NCBI RefSeq assembly: GCF_900156405.1 | Contig: NZ_FTNN01000006.1 | Location: forward strand, 62,001-126,000 | Direction: 5' to 3' | Length of the DNA stretch: 64,000 bases | Origin: Shewanella morhuae | GTDB lineage: Bacteria > Pseudomonadota > Gammaproteobacteria > Enterobacterales > Shewanellaceae | Part shown: positions 1 through 8,474 of the stretch, piece after piece | Numbering within the stretch: position 1 is the stretch's first letter | How the letters are laid out: each line of letters starts with the position of its first letter | Program-made: the position numbers and the translations under genes | The notes under the pieces: model-generated | Database searches by the model: none | The model's input: the letters and a program-made list of their open reading frames with translations, nothing else | Told to the model about the DNA's origin: nothing

Positions 1-686
1 CCCATGCCTAATGCCATAGTGACGATGCCCGCTAAATCGACATTTTTCAGTTTATCCCAAACAACCGATTTTTTTTCTAAACCGTAGGCCAACATCGCCA
101 TCACCAACAAACCTGGTGGCACGTTGATATAAAACAGATAATGCCAGCTAAATTGCTCGGTCAACCACCCGCCTAAGGTCGGGCCGATTGAAGGGGCAAA
201 GGTAGCGGTAACACCAAATAACGCCATGCCGACGGCACGTTTGTTATCGGGTAAAAACTCCAGAATCAGCCTAAAAGCCAGCGGAATAAGCGCGCCACCA
301 AAGAAACCTTGCAGCGCCCGAAAGGCGATCATCGCCTCTAAATTCCACGCTAAAGAGCATAAAATTGAAGCAAAAATAAAAGCGGCGGTAGTCCACAGTA
401 AATAACGTCTGACCGACAATCCAGTACTGAGCCAACCCGAGAGCGGGATAGCAATCATTTCAGCCACCAGATACGCGGTTGAAATCCAACTGCCTTCTTC
501 GAGTGTTGCGCCTAGGCTGCCTTGAATTTCCTTCAACGATGCGTTGGTAATTTGGATATCGAGGATCGCCATAAAGGCGCCAATCAAACCACCAAATACA
601 GCAATCCATGAGCGGCGACTACCGCGCTCATAATCAACAGGCTTAGGTATATCAACAGGCGCAGCGATAGAGCCAGTAGCGCTCAT
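1..686 (-). CDS. emrB: EmrB/QacA-type multidrug MFS transporter, C-terminus beyond window
   Basis: Inner-membrane proton-driven drug exporter of the DHA2 (14-helix) major facilitator family, expected to work with the EmrA adaptor encoded just upstream. About 228 N-terminal residues are present: a short cytosolic tail, then successive hydrophobic helices, with family features such as an LDIQITNASL segment in helix 1 and the motif-C-like GPTLGGWL stretch in helix 5. The ATG is separated from the emrA stop codon by a single base, so the ribosome site lies inside emrA and the two are translationally linked. The C-terminal half is cut off by the window edge. The symbol is by family resemblance; the substrate is not predictable. 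Confidence 0.9.
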   Translation of the reverse strand, partial: MSATGSIAAPVDIPKPVDYERGSRRSWIAVFGGLIGAFMAILDIQITNASLKEIQGSLGATLEEGSWISTAYLVAEMIAIPLSGWLSTGLSVRRYLLWTTAAFIFASILCSLAWNLEAMIAFRALQGFFGGALIPLAFRLILEFLPDNKRAVGMALFGVTATFAPSIGPTLGGWLTEQFSWHYLFYINVPPGLLVMAMLAYGLEKKSVVWDKLKNVDLAGIVTMALGM

Positions 687-687
687 T

Positions 688-1746
688 TTAACGACCTGTA
701 TTTGTAGCGATTGCCGATGTAACTGGGCCTGACGCCGTATCCACTTTCACGACCGCACTTAACCCCGGTAGCACATGCGTTTCTTCCGCAGACAAGTCTA
801 AGCGAATACGCACAGGAATACGTTGCACGATTTTAGTAAAGTTACCGGTGGCGTTTTCTGCTGGCAATAAACTAAATTTGGAGCCGGATGCTGGTGACAG
901 ACTGTCGATAACACCGATGAAGGTTTTATCAGGAAACGCATCAAGACTGACCTGTACCGACTGCCCTGCTTGCATATGTTGGATTTGGGTCTCTTTAAAA
1001 TTCGCCGTGATCCACACAACCCCATCCGGAACCAAACTATACAGTGCTTGGCCGGGCTGCACATATTGCCCCACCATAGCGCCACGTTTACCAATCACCC
1101 CAGAAAATGGCGCGGTAATGCGAGTATCATTTAATTGGATTTTCGCCAGTTCTAAGGTGGCATTAGCCTGTTCAACCACAGAGTCCACTTGATTTAACTG
1201 GGCATTAAAAACCGCTAACTCACGTTGTTTTGCCACCAGCACGGCTTTAGCTTCATCGAGGCGGGCAGCAGCAGAATCAAATCCGGCTTGCAGCTGGTCA
1301 ACATCATCTTGGGAGCTGTAATTACTGATTTTAAGCTTTTGCGAACGGCTCAATTGTTGCTGTGCCCGTATTTTATCGGACTGAGCTGCCACAACACCCG
1401 CACTGGCTTGGGTGATTAACGCACGTTGCAGCTCAACCTTAGCAGCTAAGGTTTGCAGGTCCGCCTTTGAACTGGCAAGTGATGCTTCGGCCTGGCTCAC
1501 TTTAGCAGTAAATTGGTTATCTTCGAGCTGCGCTAATAGCTCACCCTTTCGCACATGTTGGTTATCGGTTACGCCACTTAACACCACGTAACCAGGCACT
1601 TTCACACTAACATGGGAAATATCCGCATCGACATAGGCGTTATCTGTGGTTTCAAGAAAACGAACCTGTGTCCACCAGTAATAACCGCACGCCGCAACTG
1701 CGACAAGTAATAGTGGGGCGGCGATAATGAGTTTACTTTTGGACAT
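688..1746 (-). CDS. emrA: EmrA/HlyD-family membrane fusion protein
   Basis: Periplasmic adaptor that links the EmrB-type pump to an outer-membrane channel. The 352-residue protein has one N-terminal membrane anchor (about residues 5-26), a split biotinyl-lipoyl-like domain (about 44-75 and 205-240), an intervening Ala/Gln-rich coiled-coil hairpin (about 76-200) and a C-terminal beta-barrel region. FSGVIGKRGA and VGQYVQPGQ are the usual second lipoyl half of HlyD/EmrA proteins. It is the first gene of the emrA-emrB pair and is transcribed divergently from a LysR regulator; the 94-bp gap between them holds an inverted repeat that could be the operator. The family call is firm; the drug substrate is unknown. 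Confidence 0.92.
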   Translation of the reverse strand: MSKSKLIIAAPLLLVAVAACGYYWWTQVRFLETTDNAYVDADISHVSVKVPGYVVLSGVTDNQHVRKGELLAQLEDNQFTAKVSQAEASLASSKADLQTLAAKVELQRALITQASAGVVAAQSDKIRAQQQLSRSQKLKISNYSSQDDVDQLQAGFDSAAARLDEAKAVLVAKQRELAVFNAQLNQVDSVVEQANATLELAKIQLNDTRITAPFSGVIGKRGAMVGQYVQPGQALYSLVPDGVVWITANFKETQIQHMQAGQSVQVSLDAFPDKTFIGVIDSLSPASGSKFSLLPAENATGNFTKIVQRIPVRIRLDLSAEETHVLPGLSAVVKVDTASGPVTSAIATNTGR

Positions 1747-1785
1747 GAATGGCTCCTTGATTAGTGATATCTAGTGTACTACTGT

Positions 1786-1806
1786 CTCACTAAGTTTATT
1801 AGTCAG
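1786..1806. promoter_or_regulatory. Candidate operator between emrA and the LysR gene
   Basis: An imperfect inverted repeat: arms CTCACTAA and TTAGTCAG (7 of 8 positions pair) around a 5-base spacer. It lies in the 94-bp divergent intergenic region, 40 bp upstream of emrA and 35 bp upstream of the regulator. LysR regulators typically bind such dyads between themselves and a divergent target. Assignment rests on position and symmetry only. Confidence 0.4.
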
Positions 1807-1840
1807 TAAGAAATCAACTCACTGTTTCACAGGTGTAACA

Positions 1841-2785
1841 ATGATAGACCTCAATCGTGTGCAAATTTTCGCTCAAGTGGTCGAGCAAGGCAGCTTTACT
1901 GGCGCCGCAAAGGCCCTTGGGATCACTAAAGCTACCGTCAGTCGTAAAATTGCTGAACTCGAGGCCGATACTGGTACACAACTGCTATTTCGTACTACTA
2001 GAGCCCTAAAACTCACCGAGGCGGGTTCAAGTTATTACAATCGTATTAATAAGATCCTTACCGATTTGCAAAGCGCCGAACATCAACTCAGCGACCAACA
2101 AAAATTGATCAAAGGTAATCTTAAAATTGTCTGCCCGATTGAGTTAGGTCAACTGTTTTTAGGGCCAATTTTCGCCCAGTTTTTAACACGTTATCCTGAT
2201 ATTACTATAGACGCCGAGCTGACAAATCGTAAAGTCGATGCAATAGAAGAAGGTATCGATTTGTTATTTCAAATTGCCGATTCAAGCGATACGCGCCTGC
2301 AAAGCTATGCCTTAGTTAATGCCCATAAATCACTCATGGCAAGCCCAGCTTATTTAGCCCAGCACGGCACCCCCAAAGTGCCACAGGACTTAACCCTGCA
2401 TAAAGCTATCCGTTTGCAGTCGGCGCACATTGAAGGAGCATGGAAGTTATTCGATGGTAAAAGTTGGATTATTGCTGAGCCCATGACGCAACTGACGGTC
2501 AACAATGTCACTCTAGCCCGCGAGGCCGCCATCGCAGGGCTGGGGATAACTGCTGTGCCCTCAATCATCGCTCAAGTCGCATTAGAAAAAGGCTACTTAA
2601 TCCCGCTACTTGATGACTATCCTATGGTCCAAACTAAGGTCGTGCTCAGCTACCCACAACGGGCATATTTACCGCGAAAATACCGCGTCTTTATTGAATT
2701 TATCTATGCTGCTTTATTTAAGCGTTGGGGATCACAAGTATTAGAGGTACCCGATTTTATCGGCCAAACCGATGCTAGCATGTAA
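1841..2785 (+). CDS. LysR-family transcriptional regulator
   Basis: DNA-binding regulator of 314 residues with the standard LysR layout: N-terminal winged helix-turn-helix (about residues 1-60, with GSFTGAAKALGITKATVSRK as the HTH) and a periplasmic-binding-protein-like effector domain (about 90-295). Its divergent placement next to emrAB suggests that it controls the efflux pair in response to an unidentified small molecule. The effector domain resembles the CrgA/AaeR-like subgroup often found beside efflux genes, but no specific ligand can be inferred. Start is ATG with a weak upstream GGTG. Confidence 0.92.
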   Translation: MIDLNRVQIFAQVVEQGSFTGAAKALGITKATVSRKIAELEADTGTQLLFRTTRALKLTEAGSSYYNRINKILTDLQSAEHQLSDQQKLIKGNLKIVCPIELGQLFLGPIFAQFLTRYPDITIDAELTNRKVDAIEEGIDLLFQIADSSDTRLQSYALVNAHKSLMASPAYLAQHGTPKVPQDLTLHKAIRLQSAHIEGAWKLFDGKSWIIAEPMTQLTVNNVTLAREAAIAGLGITAVPSIIAQVALEKGYLIPLLDDYPMVQTKVVLSYPQRAYLPRKYRVFIEFIYAALFKRWGSQVLEVPDFIGQTDASM

Positions 2786-2978
2786 AAACTTAACCGTTAT
2801 TGGTAACAATTATAACTTTTCGGGCTTTAAAACACGGAATAGCTCAAGCTCATAATTGCCTTAATCCACAAGCCACTATAAGCTTACTAAGGTAGCAAAC
2901 AGCAAAATTTATTCGGCTTTGCAGATACAGTTTTTATAATAACATTTAACATTTAATCTTAATTTTGGAGAAACACCG

Positions 2979-3389
2979 ATGAGCTTACTTAAAGAGTTCA
3001 AGGCTTTTGCGTCACGCGGCAATGTTATCGACATGGCTGTAGGTATTATCATTGGTGCCGCATTCGGAAAAATCGTGTCGTCTTTTGTAGCCGATATCAT
3101 CATGCCACCGATTGGTATTATCCTAGGCGGGGTTAATTTTAGCGATTTGAGCATAGTGCTGCAGGCCGCTCAAGGTGATGCACCATCAGTTGTTATTGCT
3201 TATGGTAAATTTATTCAAACTATTATCGACTTTACGATTATCGCCTTCGCCATTTTCATGGGTGTTAAAGCGATTAACCGCTTAAAGCGCAAAGAAGAAG
3301 CGGCGCCTACTGCACCGCCAGCACCAACCAAAGAGCAAGAGTTACTGTCTGAAATCCGTGACTTACTGAAAGCTCAGCAAGAAAAATAA
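2979..3389 (+). CDS. mscL: Large-conductance mechanosensitive channel MscL
   Basis: Inner-membrane emergency valve that opens under membrane tension and releases solutes on osmotic downshock. The 136-residue length is normal for the family. The N-terminal amphipathic segment ([18 protein letters not shown]), pore helix TM1 (about 19-41, with the Gly/Ala-rich [11 protein letters not shown]), TM2 (about 72-92) and the charged C-terminal bundle with the [13 protein letters not shown] ending are all present. A good Shine-Dalgarno (GGAG) precedes the ATG. Monocistronic, closed by a strong hairpin terminator. Confidence 0.97.
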   Translation: MSLLKEFKAFASRGNVIDMAVGIIIGAAFGKIVSSFVADIIMPPIGIILGGVNFSDLSIVLQAAQGDAPSVVIAYGKFIQTIIDFTIIAFAIFMGVKAINRLKRKEEAAPTAPPAPTKEQELLSEIRDLLKAQQEK

Positions 3390-3411
3390 TCTACAATCTT
3401 AACGCTGATAT

Positions 3412-3441
3412 AAAAAAACCATCGATTTCGATGGTTTTTTT
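3412..3441. terminator. Bidirectional terminator between mscL and the ABM-domain gene
   Basis: A perfect hairpin (ACCATCG / CGATGGT) flanked by seven A on the left and seven T on the right, placed between two convergent genes. The A and T tracts extend the stem and give a U-run in both directions. Confidence 0.9.
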
Positions 3442-3460
3442 ATGCCCGTTAGATACGCAA

Positions 3461-3784
3461 TTACTCAGCTTCAATGTGTATCGTTTCACTGTAATCTTGT
3501 ACCACTTCGGCAACACGAATACGGTAAGAGTTAAACAAGCAAGGCATTATGCCCGCTTGCTCAGCAATGCTGTGTGCCATTTGATTACGCCACTGGGTAA
3601 TAGACGCTTGGTCTTCCCAAAACGACAGACTCAGCACTTTGCCATCGTCAGTTAAACTCTGAAAACGTTCGATCGAAATTAATCCCTTGCGGCCTTCTAA
3701 ATATTGGCGCATTTCAGCCGCCACGTGCAGATACTCATCCTTCCCTTCTTTGGTAGGGATGACTTCAAAAATTACAGCGATCAT
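3461..3784 (-). CDS. Antibiotic biosynthesis monooxygenase (ABM) domain protein
   Basis: A 107-residue protein with a single dimeric alpha/beta-barrel ABM fold. It begins MIAVIFEVIPTKEGKDEYL, and the core FWEDQASITQWRNQMAH is the typical W-x-x-x-x-x-H pattern of the family. Members act as cofactor-free monooxygenases or haem-binding/degrading proteins; which applies here cannot be told. A single gene, convergent with mscL. Confidence 0.85.
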   Translation of the reverse strand: MIAVIFEVIPTKEGKDEYLHVAAEMRQYLEGRKGLISIERFQSLTDDGKVLSLSFWEDQASITQWRNQMAHSIAEQAGIMPCLFNSYRIRVAEVVQDYSETIHIEAE

Positions 3785-3898
3785 AACGCTCTCCAGAAAT
3801 TAACGTCCTTAAATGTCGACTTTAAGATTAGCCTAACCACGGCGCGATAGCTCGCTGATTTTTAGACTTTTAGTCAATGTGATAACTCTGTCTAAAAT

Positions 3899-3936
3899 GT
3901 GGGCAATAACCCGAAATATAACAAGTTATTGCCCAC
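3899..3936 (-). terminator. Probable terminator after the metal RND gene
   Basis: A perfect 12-bp stem (GTGGGCAATAAC / GTTATTGCCCAC) with a 14-base loop lies just past the czcA-like stop codon. On the minus strand it is followed by ACATTTTAG, a short U-run. Strong stem, weak tail. Confidence 0.6.
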
Positions 3937-3955
3937 GATAACGGCTTATCTGAGG

Positions 3956-6900
3956 TTAATCGAGTTCATCGATGCGCTTGTCGCCACGATATAGCCAGCG
4001 ATATAAGGTCGGCAAGACCAGCAAGGTCAGCGCCGTCGAGCTAAACAAGCCACCGATAATCACCACTGCCAGCGGCTTTTGGATCTCACTGCCAACCCCC
4101 GATGACAATAAAATCGGGATCAAGCCTAAGGCTGAGGTCAATGCCGTCATCAACACAGGGCGCAAACGCCCAACCGTGCCCTCATAAACACAATCATAAA
4201 GAGCTTCGCCGCTTTGCCTGCGCTGATTAATCGAATCTACCAGCACCACGCCGTTGAGCACGGCCACTCCAAATAAGGTGATAAAACCAATTGAGCTAGG
4301 CACTGACAAATAAGTGCCACTGACATACAGGGCCACTATGCCGCCAATCAAGGCTAAGGGCACGTTCGCCATGATGAGTAACACTTGCTTGAATGACCCA
4401 AAGGAGAAGTACAACAGCAAGGCAATCAAGGCGATAGAAATCGGCACCACTAGCATCAGCTTTTGCTGCGCCCGCTGCTGATTCTCATACTGGCCGCCAA
4501 TGATCACTGTATATCCCGCGGGTAAACCCGCCTGTGGCACTAAAGCATAAATGTCTTTCACCACAGAGCCCATATCGCGTCCCGCCACGTTGGCCTGCAC
4601 TACAACACGGCGCTGCACATCGTCACGGCGAATATTTGGCGGCGCCATTTCCACTTCGACGCTGGCGACTTCGCCTAAGCGCACAGTGGCGCCATTCGTG
4701 CCGCTGAGTAACAAGTCCTTAATCGCATCAGGACTAGTGCGAAACTCGGCCGCGAGGCGCACATTGATGTCGTATCTAGCGTTGCCGTCGATCACTTGAC
4801 CTGCACTCCCGCCGCCAATGCCTTGGCTGACAAGGCTCATCACTTGATCGACACTAATGCCGTAGCGTGCCAATAACTCGCGTTTTGGCCGCACAACCAA
4901 TTGCGCTTCTCCACTCACTTGCTCTAATGAGACATCCACGGCACCGGGAATTTTCGCGACAAGATCGGTGAGCGCTTGGCCTTTCTGTGACAATACTGCT
5001 AAATCTGGGCCGAAGATTTTGATCGCTAACTGGGCTTTTACCCCCGAGAGCAATTCATCTACCCGAGTCGCAATCGGTTGCGAGAAAGTCAGCAAGAGTC
5101 CGGGGAACACACTGAGTTTTTCCTCCATCAGGCGTTGCAGCTCTAAGCGCGAGCTTGCCGATTGCCATTCAGATATTGGCTTAAGTCCAATATAAACCTC
5201 GATATTACTCACAGGCTCAGGATCGCCACCAAGCTCAGGCGCACCAATGCGGCTCAGGGCATATTCCACCTCGGGAAACTCCAGCAAGATAGCTTCAAGC
5301 TTGGGCGCGACCGCTAAAGACGTGCCCAAACTCGCGGTTGGTGCCAGCGTGACCCTGAGGTTAATCGTGCCTTCCTCCAGCTCGGGCACAAATTCAGTGC
5401 CAAGCCTTGGCAGTAACAATAAACTTAAAGCAAACATCAATAAGGCACTGAGCATCACTACCTTTGGCCTAGCAAGTGTTGCCGTCAGTAGCTTACGATA
5501 AGCGGCATCCAGCGGCGCTAAGACCACGCTTTGTTTGAGTACCACACCCCGCTTGAACAGATACACAGCAAGGGCTGGCACGGCAATCAAGGCCACCAGC
5601 AGCGCTGATATCATAGCCAGAATGATACTGACCGCCATCGGCTGGAACAGCTTGCCTTCAACGCCTTCGAGGGCAAACAAGGGCGCAAATACCACTATGA
5701 TGATCGCCGTCGCAAAGAAGATTGGGCTACACACCTCTTTGGCCGCGAGCATGATGCGCACAGCCATATTGGCCTGCTGACCACCGTCATCATCGCTATG
5801 ATATGGGTCTGCCTCACCATCGGCGCGCGTTCTCGCCTCCAACAAATGTCGACGATCCGGCTGAGTTAAGTGTTTGAAAATGTTCTCCACCATCACCACA
5901 GAACCATCGACTAACATACCAATCGCCACCGCTAAACCACCGAGCGACATCAGGTTTGCCGACAATCCATAGTAGGACATCACCATGAGCGCGAGTCCGA
6001 TAGACACAGGAATAGACAAGAGCACCAGCAAGGTCGCACGGATATTGACGAGGAACAGCGCCAAGATCACTACGATAAACACAAAGGCCATTAACAACGC
6101 ATCGCGCACTGTGGTCACGGCCTTATCGACCAGTTCCGCTTGATCGTAAAACACTTCAAAAGACACGCCATCGGGCAAGGCCTGCTCGATAAGACTCACC
6201 CGCGCGCCGATATCATCGATAGTCGCTTTAGTGTTGGCGCCCATGCGTTTAAGCACGACCCCCGCCACCACTTCGCCGAGGTTTTGTACGTTGCCAGCCT
6301 CATCGCGGCGCGTCATAGTCACAGCGCCAACACGGATTTCACTGCCAAAATCCACCTGAGCGATATCGCCCACCCGCACGGGCGTGCCTTTATCCTCCGT
6401 AAGCGGGATCTGCGCTATCGCCGCTAAGCCTTGTTCTCCTGCGGGCAACATGCCGTAGCCGCGTACCACAAGTTGCTCTTGGCCTTGGTCCATAAACCAA
6501 CCGCCAGCGTTGCGGTTATTGCTCTCTAATGCCTCGGTAACTTGCGCCATCGACAAGCCATAGGCGCGCAGTTTATTCGGGTCTACCTGCACTTGGTATT
6601 GGCGCACATCGCCACCAAAAGACAAGACTTCAGTCACGCCGCCAACGGGCATCATGATAAGTTTCACAAGGTAATCGTTCAAACTGCGCAGCTCGGCGGC
6701 ATCAATACCTGAGCTAGGTTCAGCGCGCAGAATGTACTGATAAATCTGTCCTAATCCCGAAGTATTCGGGCCGATCTCGGGCACACCGACGCCGCTTGGG
6801 ATCATCTCCCGCGCCGCTTGCAACTGCTCAAACACTTGCTGACGGGCGAAGTAAATATCCGTCCCTTCGGCAAATACCACAGTCACAATCGACAAGCCAG

Positions 6901-7162
6901 TGCGCGACAAGGAACGTACCTCTGTCACCGCCGGCAAGGCGTACATGGCCGATTCCACCGGATAACTGATGAGTTTTTCCACCTCTTCTGCGGCTAACCC
7001 TTCGGCCGCAGTATTGATGGTCACTTGTACGTTAGTCACATCGGGAAAGGCATCGAGATTCAATTTAGGCAGCATCACCACGCTTGCCACTATCATGGCG
7101 AACAAGGCCAACACCACTAACAGCCGATTTTTAATCGCGGCTTCGATTAACTTTTGCAACAT
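3956..7162 (-). CDS. Heavy-metal efflux RND pump subunit (CzcA/CusA family)
   Basis: Inner-membrane proton/metal antiporter of the HME-RND family, the motor of a tripartite cation efflux complex. The 1068-residue length is normal. Visible features are the N-terminal helix, two large periplasmic loops, a second repeat beginning near residue 545, and helix 4 carrying AIGMLVDGSVVMVEN, the HME family signature with its proton-relay Asp. The C-terminal half has VLNGVVLVDSINQRR, the equivalent of the second repeat. An Asp/Gln-rich stretch (YHSDDDGGQQ) lies in the cytosolic loop after this helix. It is the last gene of a czcC-czcB-czcA-type operon. The metal (Zn/Cd/Co versus Cu/Ag) cannot be assigned from the sequence read by eye. 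Confidence 0.93.
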   Translation of the reverse strand: MLQKLIEAAIKNRLLVVLALFAMIVASVVMLPKLNLDAFPDVTNVQVTINTAAEGLAAEEVEKLISYPVESAMYALPAVTEVRSLSRTGLSIVTVVFAEGTDIYFARQQVFEQLQAAREMIPSGVGVPEIGPNTSGLGQIYQYILRAEPSSGIDAAELRSLNDYLVKLIMMPVGGVTEVLSFGGDVRQYQVQVDPNKLRAYGLSMAQVTEALESNNRNAGGWFMDQGQEQLVVRGYGMLPAGEQGLAAIAQIPLTEDKGTPVRVGDIAQVDFGSEIRVGAVTMTRRDEAGNVQNLGEVVAGVVLKRMGANTKATIDDIGARVSLIEQALPDGVSFEVFYDQAELVDKAVTTVRDALLMAFVFIVVILALFLVNIRATLLVLLSIPVSIGLALMVMSYYGLSANLMSLGGLAVAIGMLVDGSVVMVENIFKHLTQPDRRHLLEARTRADGEADPYHSDDDGGQQANMAVRIMLAAKEVCSPIFFATAIIIVVFAPLFALEGVEGKLFQPMAVSIILAMISALLVALIAVPALAVYLFKRGVVLKQSVVLAPLDAAYRKLLTATLARPKVVMLSALLMFALSLLLLPRLGTEFVPELEEGTINLRVTLAPTASLGTSLAVAPKLEAILLEFPEVEYALSRIGAPELGGDPEPVSNIEVYIGLKPISEWQSASSRLELQRLMEEKLSVFPGLLLTFSQPIATRVDELLSGVKAQLAIKIFGPDLAVLSQKGQALTDLVAKIPGAVDVSLEQVSGEAQLVVRPKRELLARYGISVDQVMSLVSQGIGGGSAGQVIDGNARYDINVRLAAEFRTSPDAIKDLLLSGTNGATVRLGEVASVEVEMAPPNIRRDDVQRRVVVQANVAGRDMGSVVKDIYALVPQAGLPAGYTVIIGGQYENQQRAQQKLMLVVPISIALIALLLYFSFGSFKQVLLIMANVPLALIGGIVALYVSGTYLSVPSSIGFITLFGVAVLNGVVLVDSINQRRQSGEALYDCVYEGTVGRLRPVLMTALTSALGLIPILLSSGVGSEIQKPLAVVIIGGLFSSTALTLLVLPTLYRWLYRGDKRIDELD

Positions 7163-7192
7163 AGAAAATTCCTCAAGCGTTCAGTGGCGACA

Positions 7193-8464
7193 TTAATGGT
7201 TATGGATATCAAAGCCTGCTTTCGCCTGCTCGGACGCCAAGAAAAATGCACCAGCCACCACCACCTTGAGCTTTGCCTGCTGGGCTTTTTCAAGCTCAGC
7301 GCCGCGCACTAAACTCAAGCCGCGCTGACGCTGCACCACTTCTACCTCAATGGACTCGAAGCCATCTTCATCTTGAATAAAAATCTGCCAGTCGCCATCG
7401 CCGCTGCGGGTGAGCGCCGCATCGGGCAACACGATTCCACCAGCCTTATCAGCAGAGTTGGCGACAGTATTGGCAAAGTAGAGTTCGGCAAATTGCCCCG
7501 CATGCAGCACATGATCAGGATTGGGCATACTCACCAGCACTTGCTCGGTGCGCGTCACGCTATCGAGTTCATGGGAGCGGCCTATGATCTTGCCCGCCAG
7601 CGTTTTATCCTCCACTTGCACTAAGGCCGCACTGCCGACAGTGATATGCGCGGTTTGGGTGGGCGTTAACTGCGCCTCAACCCATAAATAAGACTCGTCG
7701 GTCAGCTGCATTAACGGCGTGCCCGCACTAAATACTTGGCCTAACATGGCGATATCTTGCTGCACTCGTCCGTCAATCGGCGCTAAAAGTTGATAACTGC
7801 CGATGGCTTCGGGCGTCAATTCCAGTGCGCGAATTTGTGTTGACGTCATCTTAATCGCCTCTAAAATCGCGCGTTTAAGTTCGGCATCCACCTGCGCCTG
7901 CATACGGCGGCTGACACTCACGGCGCCTTCGCTCATGCGCTTAACTCGGCTCCATTCGGCAGCGGCATTGATGTAATCCGCCTGTGCCTGCGCAACGGCT
8001 GAGCCGCCCAAGGTCAGTAAAGGCTCACCTTTTTTGACTTCTTGTCCCGGCACCACGTGGCGCGCCAACACGCGCACATCGAGCTGTGGTGCAAGGGTGG
8101 CAGTTCTATCGCGATCCACCACTAAGGTTGCCGTCGCCCTAATATCGAGATTCAAATTGGCGAGGTTCAAGCTATCGCTCGACAAAGGTAACAAGCTAAT
8201 CCCCGCCAAGGCTTGCTGCGCTTCGGTCAATTTCAACGCCTGTTCGCCGTGTGCATCCGTCGGCGCCGTTTGCGTTACCGAATCCCCGCTTTCCTTAACG
8301 ACAGGAGCGTGATCACCGCCAGCCAATACGGGCTGAGCGAGAAATGCCAGCGTGCTCAGCACGAATAATGCGAGCGCAATTTTTGATAGGTTAAACCGAC
8401 GCTTTTCAGACGTCGTTACAGCATCCAGTTGAAGGACATTTTCGTGGTGAGTATTTGAATTCAT
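7193..8464 (-). CDS. Metal efflux RND periplasmic adaptor (CzcB/CusB type)
   Basis: Membrane fusion protein joining the RND pump to its outer-membrane channel. The 423 residues comprise a hydrophobic N-terminal signal/anchor (about 27-48, ending VLAGG), a His-containing linker (GGDHAP, DAHGEQ) that may contact metal, a lipoyl half (about 115-165), a helical hairpin, a beta-barrel and a C-terminal membrane-proximal domain. The motif APIDGRVQQDIAMLGQVF is the usual second lipoyl half. The downstream pump gene starts 31 bp after its stop and the channel gene ends 10 bp before it, so all three are one operon. Confidence 0.9.
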   Translation of the reverse strand: MNSNTHHENVLQLDAVTTSEKRRFNLSKIALALFVLSTLAFLAQPVLAGGDHAPVVKESGDSVTQTAPTDAHGEQALKLTEAQQALAGISLLPLSSDSLNLANLNLDIRATATLVVDRDRTATLAPQLDVRVLARHVVPGQEVKKGEPLLTLGGSAVAQAQADYINAAAEWSRVKRMSEGAVSVSRRMQAQVDAELKRAILEAIKMTSTQIRALELTPEAIGSYQLLAPIDGRVQQDIAMLGQVFSAGTPLMQLTDESYLWVEAQLTPTQTAHITVGSAALVQVEDKTLAGKIIGRSHELDSVTRTEQVLVSMPNPDHVLHAGQFAELYFANTVANSADKAGGIVLPDAALTRSGDGDWQIFIQDEDGFESIEVEVVQRQRGLSLVRGAELEKAQQAKLKVVVAGAFFLASEQAKAGFDIHNH

Positions 8465-8474
8465 TATTGTGACC

